A stretch of DNA of 64,000 nt from Mucilaginibacter sp. MD40. Its GTDB lineage: Bacteria > Bacteroidota > Bacteroidia > Sphingobacteriales > Sphingobacteriaceae. The stretch covers positions 3,615,852-3,679,851 of the forward strand of contig NZ_NRSW01000001.1 in assembly GCF_002288635.1 (NCBI RefSeq). The letters are read 5' to 3'. A program made the translations under genes and the position numbers. Positions 53,155 to 60,785 of the stretch are shown here, one piece after another (within the stretch, counting starts at the first letter, position 1; the number at the start of each line of letters is the position of its first letter). The notes beneath the pieces were generated by a model. The model had not been told where the DNA came from and ran no database searches. It saw only the letters and a program-made list of their open reading frames with translations.

Positions 53155-55242
53155 ATGAGTTTAACAGCCAATATTGAAATTGTATACCAGCCCGCAACCA
53201 TTACGGATATTAATGGAAGTTTTATCAATAACGCGCAGGTTTACATAGCCATATACGATGCCATTACCGCGCAACCCGCAAACGGCAATAACTGCCTGGT
53301 TATTTACACGGTTACTGATGAGAGTAACAATACATCCACCAACACCATCAATATCCCCGGGATGCGATCACTCATCTACACAGGTGAGGTAGGCAGGACG
53401 GTATTTAACAGCAAAAAAAACATACTATCCTCATCAAATAAAACTTTTAAGGTATTAAGTGTAGGGCCGGGCGATGATAGTGTTTCGTTGCCACCAGTAC
53501 CCGGCAACCTCACGCTGCAAATTAACGTAGATAGTCCCGAAAGCGCCCCTAATGCCAAAGACGGACAAATCACCATCACCGCAACTTCCAACTACCTGCC
53601 TATCGCTTATAAGCTTGATGATTTGATTACCGCGGCCGCCCCTACTTTCAGCGGTTTAAGCGGCGGCAACCATACCGTTACGGTTATTGACGCGGCCGAC
53701 TACAGCCTAAGCCAAACCATATATATCCCTACCGTCACCAGTAGATTAGTATCAGATCCATCTGTAACACTGCCCGGCAATAATATCTCACGCTGGAACG
53801 CGGCGTTCAATCCCGTTGTTTTCACTTATCAGCGTAAAGATTTTTCGGTAACCGACATGGCGCTGAACACTGCCGACGGCAAAACCAGGGTAAGTGTGAA
53901 TACCGATGTATCATCAGTGCTGAAAGATGACTACGTATACCTGCAAACCGATACGGTCACAGGCAGTTTTAAAGTTCTATCAGTATATGACAATTTTACA
54001 CTGGTTATTGATGAACCTTTCAGCCAAACGGGCCAGGGCTTTATCAATATCAATCGCCTGCGCCCTTATTATAAAATGCTTACACGTATCAGCTTTTTTG
54101 ATAAGGTCACAGGAAAATTCAGCGCTATAACAGCCACTCACCGGCCTAATAATACCGGGCTAACCCGTGCCGATATTTCTAACTTTTTGCAAAGCCTGTT
54201 GCGTGCTGCAGATGATTATGATTATAGCGCGCAAAGCTACCGCGATGACAACCTGAGCGCCAGTTACCAGATAGCCTATGCCCAGCATTGGGATGACGGA
54301 ACCGACCAAGGTTACACTGCCGATTTTGTCACCATTGATAAACCTTATTACGTAGTATATGCCGCCAAACAACTGGGCGAAGCCTACGGTGGCAATATGG
54401 CGGCTTATGTACCATTCGCCACCACACCCTCGGGAGCGGCTAAAGCCGCATGGATAACCGACTTCGCTGAGCCTGCATACAGCGTAGGCTATCCGTTTGA
54501 TATGAGCTTTATACACAGTGAGGACCTGGTAGGCAGGCAACTATACGCGGAGTTTACTCCATTGGATATTAACCGCAACCCGTTGCCGGGCAGCAGCGCC
54601 AGCTATCTGTTAAATGATGATGGTTCGTGGCTGCTCAATAGCGATGGCAGCAAAATGGTAATAGCACGGCAAAGCATCAGCAAAGCAGATGTGCCCGCGC
54701 AGCTTGGTCTTAACCGCTTGCTAATAAACAGCCCTTTGCCGAATGGTGCTTACTATATGGATGTAGTACTTAAATATGACGACGAGGGCGTAACGCATAC
54801 CGTAACCCAAACACAAACCATACGTATAGATGACGCTGTTGACGACCAATCGGTTTACCTGCGCTGGATAGGCCTTAGCGGCAGTTGGAACTATTACCGC
54901 TTTGTATACAACCAGGAAGTAAGTTTAGATGTGCAGAATGCCGTGATCATCAAAAAATATGTAACCGATTGGCAGAACCAGCATGGCATTGATGAGGTGA
55001 TCAGCAAAGCTGCCGGGCAAAAAATGAAAGTTGTGGCAGAAGATCTTTCCGTCGCCGATATCAAAGGCCTGCAATCGATTAAATATTCACCCAAAGTACA
55101 GATGCTGACAGGCCGCAACCCGGTGAAATGGCAAACGGTGGTAGTAAACACCGCTACTTATAGCGAATACGATACCCGCAACCAACAAGCACCATTCAGC
55201 ATTACCTTTAGTTTACCGGCTATTAACGTACAGGCACAGTAA
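53155..55242 (+). CDS. large phage structural-like protein, 695 aa
   Basis: A long beta-rich protein without a signal peptide. An N-terminal part (1-120) is followed by an Ig-like region (about 118-195, LTLQINVDSPESAPNAKDGQ with GGNHTVTVIDA) and then further beta-sandwich-like stretches. It is followed at once by another structural-like gene. A tail tip or fibre role is inferred from context only. Confidence 0.6.
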   Translation: MSLTANIEIVYQPATITDINGSFINNAQVYIAIYDAITAQPANGNNCLVIYTVTDESNNTSTNTINIPGMRSLIYTGEVGRTVFNSKKNILSSSNKTFKVLSVGPGDDSVSLPPVPGNLTLQINVDSPESAPNAKDGQITITATSNYLPIAYKLDDLITAAAPTFSGLSGGNHTVTVIDAADYSLSQTIYIPTVTSRLVSDPSVTLPGNNISRWNAAFNPVVFTYQRKDFSVTDMALNTADGKTRVSVNTDVSSVLKDDYVYLQTDTVTGSFKVLSVYDNFTLVIDEPFSQTGQGFININRLRPYYKMLTRISFFDKVTGKFSAITATHRPNNTGLTRADISNFLQSLLRAADDYDYSAQSYRDDNLSASYQIAYAQHWDDGTDQGYTADFVTIDKPYYVVYAAKQLGEAYGGNMAAYVPFATTPSGAAKAAWITDFAEPAYSVGYPFDMSFIHSEDLVGRQLYAEFTPLDINRNPLPGSSASYLLNDDGSWLLNSDGSKMVIARQSISKADVPAQLGLNRLLINSPLPNGAYYMDVVLKYDDEGVTHTVTQTQTIRIDDAVDDQSVYLRWIGLSGSWNYYRFVYNQEVSLDVQNAVIIKKYVTDWQNQHGIDEVISKAAGQKMKVVAEDLSVADIKGLQSIKYSPKVQMLTGRNPVKWQTVVVNTATYSEYDTRNQQAPFSITFSLPAINVQAQ

Positions 55243-55247
55243 GTATT

Positions 55248-55340
55248 AGTCCATGGACGATAGCACATAGTCCATAGTAATATAAAACCATTCATTTAGT
55301 AATTCCAAAGCTATGGGCTATCGACCATGGACTATGGACT
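55248..55340. repeat. imperfect inverted repeat of AGTCCATGG...CTATGGACT type
   Basis: The left arm (55248-55277) contains AGTCCATGGACGATAGC and AGTCCATAG. The right arm (55311-55340) contains CTATGGGCTATCGACCATGG and CTATGGACT. The words match when inverted but in a different order, as if two units were shuffled. It fills the gap between two structural-like genes. Confidence 0.65.
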
Positions 55341-55350
55341 TCCAATCCCT

Positions 55351-57402
55351 ATGAATCAACTCCAATTATACATAAACGACCAACTGGTTGATCTGGCCGA
55401 TGACAGCCCGGTTGCCCTTACCTTTCAGATCAATAACCTGGCCGAAGTAAAGAACCAGCAGGGCAACACCAGCAACCAGTTTAAATTACCCCTCACTCAG
55501 CATAACCGGCAAGTATTGGGCTTCCCGGATGATATTACCCTTGTTGGCATACAGCCGTATGATTATTACCCGGCCAAAATAATTCAGGACGGGCTGGAGA
55601 TTGTGCCTTATGGTATGGCACTTTTAAACAGTGTTGATAATGATACGGCCGCTATAACCGTATTAAGCGGAAACGTAGATTTTTTTGACGCGCTCGATGT
55701 AAAGATCTATGACCTGGGTGATAGCACTACTACAGCCGGGAAACAAAAGATCTTTGAAAAATATAACCACACCTGGAACCTGGAAAACATAGTGTACTCA
55801 CAAACCCATACCGAAGGGTGGATATGGCCTGTGGTTGATTACGGAAAGATGGTAATGGATGCCAATAACCCTACCATTGATGTACGCTACCTACGACCGG
55901 GCTTTTTCCTGAAAACAGCTATAGAATTATTTGTGAAGCAGGCCGGTTACAAAATAAGCCCTTCATCATTCTTACTTAAGCAGCCTATGTACGAAAAGCT
56001 GATTGTACAGTTCGCGGCTGATACCTTTCAGCATGGTACTGATTATCAAAAATCACGGGATGCTTCGGGACTACTGGCAACACTGGGCGCTGATATCAGA
56101 AAAGACCACCCCAATGTTAATACACCTAACCAGGGGCTCATCAACTTCAGAAATATCGACAACAATGTAGATAATAATTACAACGCTGCCACCGGCATCT
56201 ACACGGCATCGAGCATTTCTAAGGTAAACATTAAGCTTACCATACCCGGCTTTTACCTGTTCGGTAACATGAAAAAGTTGAATGATTACAGTTCATGTGT
56301 GGATATCAAGATTCAATCGATTGATCCGCAGCATGGGGTTTTAGACCTGGCCACTTACCGTTACGGGCTCGATGGTGGTATCCGTATATCAAACTTTACC
56401 AGCTTTGGTTACAAAACTTTTAAAGATGAAGTACAGTTAACGGCCGACGCCTTTTTAGAGCAAGGTGATCAGCTAAGGGTGATCTATTCTTTTGAAGGTT
56501 ATAGCGGCAGTTTTTTTACCATGCCTGCATCAACCCAATTAAATATTGTTGCCGAAAACCAGGAAGTGCTTTACGGGCAGCAGGTACAGTGTGAGCGTAT
56601 ATTCCCGGATATTACTCAAAAAGACCTGCTTAAAGACACCTTGCAGCGCTTCGGCATTATTTGCCAGGCAGATAACACCAACCGTACCATTACTTTCTCG
56701 TCTTTCAGGGATATTGTAAATAATATACCCAAAGCTTTAAACTGGACGGATAAATGCCTGGACCAGGGAAAATCCATCAGCTTTCAGTTGGGCAACTATG
56801 CGCAGGTAAATAATCTGTTGTACAAGGAAGATGACGGTATTTTCCCGCCTAAATTTGGCAACTCGGCCATACGCATAGCCGATAAAACGCTTACGCAATC
56901 TGCCGATCTGTTTGAAAGTCAGTTTGCGCCTACGCTTAACCGCCCTTACTTTAACGGCTATATAGCGCAGATCTTAAAAATTGACCCTAAGGATGATGCC
57001 GAACAGCCGGCATTTAGCATAAGTACACAACCGCGGCTTTTAATAAATGAGCAGTATGATTTGCAAAATTCGCCAACTGCCAAGAGGATCACTTTTACTG
57101 ATGGGCACAACAGAATGGTAGTGAATGACACCCTGTCTGTACCCTATTTTTATAAACCAAATGCCGAACACAGCCTGTTGTGGGAAGATCTGCGGCTTAA
57201 GTACTACCCCGAACTGGAGAAAGTATTGCGGCAAACAAAAAAGGTGGAGCGCTATTTCATGTTATCACCCAAGGATATATTGGAGCTTGATTTACTTTTA
57301 CCGATTTATTTAGAACAGGATGGTGCATACTACTACATTAACAAAATTGATAACTGGCGCAAGGGCCAGCCAGTAAAAGTTGAACTGGTTAAATTGGGTT
57401 GA
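55351..57402 (+). CDS. large phage tail/baseplate-like protein, 683 aa
   Basis: It begins MNQLQLYINDQLVDLADDSPVALTFQINNLAEVKNQQGNTSNQFKL-like, so the N-terminal domain takes a distal-tail-like form. The middle has helical and beta parts (LRPGFFLKTAIELFVKQAGYKI, QKDLLKDTLQRFGIICQADN) like tail hub proteins. I place it as a baseplate or tail-tip protein by pattern and context. The frame is open from 55327, but that extension lies in the inverted repeat, so I start at 55351. Confidence 0.62.
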   Translation: MNQLQLYINDQLVDLADDSPVALTFQINNLAEVKNQQGNTSNQFKLPLTQHNRQVLGFPDDITLVGIQPYDYYPAKIIQDGLEIVPYGMALLNSVDNDTAAITVLSGNVDFFDALDVKIYDLGDSTTTAGKQKIFEKYNHTWNLENIVYSQTHTEGWIWPVVDYGKMVMDANNPTIDVRYLRPGFFLKTAIELFVKQAGYKISPSSFLLKQPMYEKLIVQFAADTFQHGTDYQKSRDASGLLATLGADIRKDHPNVNTPNQGLINFRNIDNNVDNNYNAATGIYTASSISKVNIKLTIPGFYLFGNMKKLNDYSSCVDIKIQSIDPQHGVLDLATYRYGLDGGIRISNFTSFGYKTFKDEVQLTADAFLEQGDQLRVIYSFEGYSGSFFTMPASTQLNIVAENQEVLYGQQVQCERIFPDITQKDLLKDTLQRFGIICQADNTNRTITFSSFRDIVNNIPKALNWTDKCLDQGKSISFQLGNYAQVNNLLYKEDDGIFPPKFGNSAIRIADKTLTQSADLFESQFAPTLNRPYFNGYIAQILKIDPKDDAEQPAFSISTQPRLLINEQYDLQNSPTAKRITFTDGHNRMVVNDTLSVPYFYKPNAEHSLLWEDLRLKYYPELEKVLRQTKKVERYFMLSPKDILELDLLLPIYLEQDGAYYYINKIDNWRKGQPVKVELVKLG

Positions 57403-57430
57403 TTATGATTTGCTTATTTGATGGCAAGCT

Positions 57431-57456
57431 TATATATTTACCAATATTTTTAGCAA
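57431..57456 (+). promoter_or_regulatory. cargo-gene promoter region, copy A
   Basis: TATATATTTACC followed by AATATTTTTAGCAA is nearly repeated at 59865-59888. An ATGATTT word lies upstream in both (57405 and 59843). TATATTTA fits a -7 box. Confidence 0.55.
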
Positions 57457-57465
57457 AACCTTATT

Positions 57466-58076
57466 ATGACAGAATTAAATCGCCAACCAAATATTAAAAA
57501 TCTAAGAGAAAAAAATTGCTTATTTGGCTCACTGTATTAGTACTTACAAGTTTAGTTGTGTTTTTCAACTATGGCCGGATAATGGTGTTGTATATCTACA
57601 CGTTTGGCTCAAAAAACTTTGAAGCAGGTCAAAAGGTTTATTTAAGCAAGGATATTCTGGACGCCAAAATTGATGTAATAGCCGAACTTAGACTTATAAG
57701 ACCTGTAACGGAAAAGGAAGCAAAAGATTCATTCTTTTTTAGTAATGCAACACGTGATGAGACCTTAGCTATTGCTCAAAAAAAGGGCCTCAAACCCGTT
57801 TTGCAATATTTTAACTACGGTATAAATGTATCTAAACTTAAAGGCGCAGGCTCTGCGGCTGTAGGGACATTTATAGATAAAAAGATCATGACGTTTAAAA
57901 CTCCCAACGGCGAATTAGGCAAAACTGTTTTTTATATTATCAAGCCATATCCAAATATTATTGATAATAATATAAGTAACATTGAAGTGCCTAAGGGATA
58001 TAAATTAGCAGATGATTTGATGTATGTGTTTTGTTCAAACGCGACTGATTCGGAAACCTTAAATTCTACCAAATAA
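57466..58076 (+). CDS. membrane-anchored hypothetical protein, possible -1 frameshift
   Basis: The long frame (57516-58076, 186 aa) opens only with TTG and begins straight in a transmembrane helix (LIWLTVLVLTSLVVFF). An ATG at 57466 in another frame gives MTELNRQPNIKNLREKN and ends 24 codons on. A -1 shift at A_AAA_AAT (57510-57516) joins the two into a 203-aa protein with a normal basic cytosolic tail before the helix. The rest is beta-rich and of unknown family. AT content is higher than in neighbouring phage genes. Confidence 0.55.
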
Positions 58077-58087
58077 TTTGTGCTACG

Positions 58088-59056
58088 ATGAGAAAAACGT
58101 TATTCTTTATAATCACAAGTTTTGCATGCCTAAACGCTTATTGTCAAAAAAAGTATTCAGATATTAAGTTTGTTGGCAAAACGTTTACTATAGATACCTC
58201 CAGTTTGGATAAAACATCTATCGTTTCTTTAATTTATGATTTTCCCGAAGCTAATGCTAAGAATAAATTACCGCGTTTGGTAAATCAAGCGATCGATAGC
58301 TACCACACTGATTATGAAAGCCTGATTGGCGAAAAATTTAAATGTACCGAGGCGAAACCTTTTGATTCTAATCAAAAATTTTATCTCAAGCTTTATAGTA
58401 AAAAGTTGGGAATATTTTATGCTGTATCAGCAAATGGGTATTACTACAAACCAAGAGTTGGAGACCTCACCTGCGTTGAAGATGAGAGATCTATGGACAC
58501 GAAAGGCTTTAAGAGACTTGATTCTTTAAGTTTGCTTTATCTAAATAAAACCTTTTGGATTAAAAGTAAAGAGCAAAATACATATAATGCCCAAAATGAC
58601 ATTTACGATAATGCAGGTACTTCAAGCCTGAGATTTAAACCAGTTACAGTACTAAAGTTTACATTATCAGATAACAAATTTAACCCTTATCGCGTATTTG
58701 CTAAAACCTCCGGCGGCCAAATGATCTATTTTGACTTTGAATTAGAGAAAGGTGAAAGATATGGCGAGATGGCGATGCACAACGTTAATGGTCGTAATAT
58801 TTTCGAGCCACGTAACAGGTTAAGCGATGGTTTCTTTATGAAAAATCCTGCGCTAACACCTTCATTGATCAAAGCAATCAAAAAAGGCGATATTTACATA
58901 GGTATGTCGGCAAAAACTGTTGAACTTATTAAAGGAAAGCCTGATGATATCAATCGTACAACCAATGCCTACGGCGTGCGCGAACAGTGGGTTTACCGCA
59001 GCCAAGGCGAATACTATTACTTTGATAATGGTAAATTAACATCCGTACAGAATTAA
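58088..59056 (+). CDS. exported protein with BamE/SmpA-like C-terminal motif, 322 aa
   Basis: Signal peptide (about 1-19, ending NAYCQ). The C-terminal 55 residues contain IYIGMSAKTVELIKGKPDDIN, an Asn/Thr turn and EQWVYRSQGEYYYFDNGKLTSVQ. That is the GMxxxxVxxxxGKP...WVY...YYYF pattern of BamE/SmpA-like small domains. The gene at 59896 ends with the same pattern, so the two are paralogous at that end. It is 11 bp after the preceding gene and AT-rich. It looks like cargo rather than a virion gene. Confidence 0.7.
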   Translation: MRKTLFFIITSFACLNAYCQKKYSDIKFVGKTFTIDTSSLDKTSIVSLIYDFPEANAKNKLPRLVNQAIDSYHTDYESLIGEKFKCTEAKPFDSNQKFYLKLYSKKLGIFYAVSANGYYYKPRVGDLTCVEDERSMDTKGFKRLDSLSLLYLNKTFWIKSKEQNTYNAQNDIYDNAGTSSLRFKPVTVLKFTLSDNKFNPYRVFAKTSGGQMIYFDFELEKGERYGEMAMHNVNGRNIFEPRNRLSDGFFMKNPALTPSLIKAIKKGDIYIGMSAKTVELIKGKPDDINRTTNAYGVREQWVYRSQGEYYYFDNGKLTSVQN

Positions 59057-59096
59057 AAAATTAAGACCTCGATAACATTGAGGTTGGATGCAGCTA

Positions 59097-59108
59097 TGCC
59101 AATTGGCA
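59097..59108. repeat. TGCC-N4-GGCA palindrome, copy 3
   Basis: TGCCAATTGGCA is a perfect 12-bp palindrome, identical to the copy at 60759-60770. Confidence 0.7.
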
Positions 59109-59485
59109 ATTATTTTCTGCCTGATTTTTAAATGCAGCTTCGAATTTTACCTGTTTAAATTTTCTCATATTCAAATTAATTTGATGTTATGACAACCGGC
59201 TATAACAACAAAATTTCTATTATGCCAATACAACCGGCGAAGCGGAAAAGATATTACATTTCTAACAAAGCTTAATTGTGAAAAATGCTAACATTACTGG
59301 CCGATCTAAATATACAATGAAACGCTATTCCAAAAAAACAGGGCCAGATTGAGTTAACCATTTCTTAAGTAATGGCTTGAATTTAATGTTCAATATCATA
59401 CATTCCCTTAACAGAGAATGCAAAATGGAATTATAAACATAATTTGAAATCAATTTTAAAGCGATACTTTTTAAACTCAAAATAT

Positions 59486-59624
59486 TCAACCGTAATAATA
59501 TAGTGTAGGGCCGCCCATTCCTTCAGTGATGATTAAAATATCCTCTCGTTGAATATTGTTGCTATTAACAAATTCAACTAAAGCATCCCTGAACCTGAAA
59601 CCCTTTACTTTTAAAATTTTCATT
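59486..59624 (-). pseudogene. possible frameshifted small gene, about 45 aa
   Basis: From ATG 59624 (preceded by AAAAAGGAA) the frame gives MKILKVKGFRFRDA and then stops after a TTTT run near 59579-59582. Removing one T restores LVEFVNSNNIQREDILIITE followed by GMGGPTLYYYG and a stop. The restored product looks like a genuine small protein. It could be a decayed gene, a base error or chance. Confidence 0.3.
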
Positions 59625-59864
59625 TCCTTTTTTAATTATACAATTTAGTATGCCAAATAACGAAAATCGATGTATCCGTAACCGGGCAGGATCAATTAGA
59701 TAAGTATATAACATCTTTTAACAACTTACGAAATTCAATTGATGGTTTGTCTCAATCCTTTAATTCACTAAACTGATCAATGTTTTAAACTTTGGCTACA
59801 AAAACAATAAGAATTCTTCATGCATTAAAACTTAAAGCTATTATGATTTATCAAAACCTTCAAT

Positions 59865-59888
59865 TATATTTACCAATAATATTAGCAA
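59865..59888 (+). promoter_or_regulatory. cargo-gene promoter region, copy B
   Basis: TATATTTACCAATAATATTA followed by GCAA is nearly the same as 57431-57456. The box ends 8 bp before the ATG of the 277-aa gene. Confidence 0.55.
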
Positions 59889-59895
59889 CAAAAAA

Positions 59896-60729
59896 ATGAA
59901 AAAACTCTTATCACTTGCATTTATACTATTAGCCAAAACAACTTTTTGCCAAACGGAACAGCCAAGATATCGCTCGCCAAAAGAAACCGTTGGCGAGACT
60001 TATTTTGTGCTTGCCACTAAGAACAGATTTACATATGGCCTTCTCAAAAACGACAAAGACGAATACGTCAAGGGTGATGAACATAAAAATCTAAAATTAA
60101 AACTCATAAAAATTGATAAAAAAGGTGATGATGTAATAGGCCATTTTATAGATACAGTAGGTAACACCTATAGTGAGGTGGTAACAAATGAACAATTTAT
60201 ATTAATGATATCTGAAAAAGATATTGAGGATGCAAAGAAAATATATTTAGGAAAAACTGTTTGGACGAACCCGAGTCTATTACCGGTTACAGTACGTGAT
60301 ACGTTTGTTTCAGCAACTAAAGTTGAAAGATTTAAAAAATATACGGTTAAAGAAGTTTCCATGTTCCCAAATTACTTTGAGCCCATTAAACTAACATTGC
60401 AGCCCGAGAGCGGGCCTGCATTGATCATTGCAGGAACATTAACAGGGACCAACGTTGGTGACAAAGAAAAGGTATGGTTACTATCTGATCTCCTTTTTCT
60501 TCAAGACCCTAAAACGCTTTACCATTTTACCCAGCAAACCTGGGATAACATTAAGATTGATTACGTTGCACCCGGTATGGATAAAGATGCGGTAAGGCTT
60601 ATCTTAGGCAAGCCACAATCGATAAACAATTCAGCAAGCACTGGCAAATTCGCTCTTGACCAATGGGTTTACCCTTATGAGTATGTTTATTTTGAAGGCG
60701 GGAAATTCAAATCAAGACAATCTAAATAG
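59896..60729 (+). CDS. exported protein with BamE/SmpA-like C-terminal motif, 277 aa
   Basis: Signal peptide (about 1-19, ending TFCQ). The last 50 residues (YVAPGMDKDAVRLILGKPQSI, then FALDQWVYPYEYVYFEGGKFKSRQ) match the end of the 322-aa protein, and the N-terminal parts differ. The upstream region is a near copy of that of the gene at 57466. It is followed by a small terminator. AT-rich, of unknown function, and probably cargo within the phage-like module. Confidence 0.7.
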   Translation: MKKLLSLAFILLAKTTFCQTEQPRYRSPKETVGETYFVLATKNRFTYGLLKNDKDEYVKGDEHKNLKLKLIKIDKKGDDVIGHFIDTVGNTYSEVVTNEQFILMISEKDIEDAKKIYLGKTVWTNPSLLPVTVRDTFVSATKVERFKKYTVKEVSMFPNYFEPIKLTLQPESGPALIIAGTLTGTNVGDKEKVWLLSDLLFLQDPKTLYHFTQQTWDNIKIDYVAPGMDKDAVRLILGKPQSINNSASTGKFALDQWVYPYEYVYFEGGKFKSRQSK

Positions 60730-60743
60730 CCTAAAGGCTATTT
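60724..60743 (+). terminator. terminator of the 277-aa gene
   Basis: AAATAGCC / GGCTATTT stem of 8 bp with a TAAA loop. The stem overlaps the stop codon. Confidence 0.7.
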
Positions 60744-60758
60744 ATTATTTAACAATTA

Positions 60759-60770
60759 TGCCAATTGGCA
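60759..60770. repeat. TGCC-N4-GGCA palindrome, copy 4
   Basis: TGCCAATTGGCA, identical to the copy at 59097, lies 16 bp before the tape-measure ATG at 60786. Confidence 0.7.
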
Positions 60771-60785
60771 ATCAATACATATTTT

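Larger units (their letters stand above)
59057..59895. other. gene-poor AT-rich gap with diverged palindromes
   Basis: No intact gene is seen. The gap holds one TGCC-N4-GGCA palindrome (59097), two diverged relatives (near 59188-59202, ATGACAACCGGCTAT, and near 59221), a frameshifted small reading frame on the minus strand (59486-59624) and the promoter region of the 277-aa gene. It may be the scar of lost genes. Confidence 0.5.

Noticed and set aside
55327..55350. Upstream start of the 683-aa gene
   Set aside because: The ATG lies in the inverted repeat, and the added residues do not resemble a protein start.
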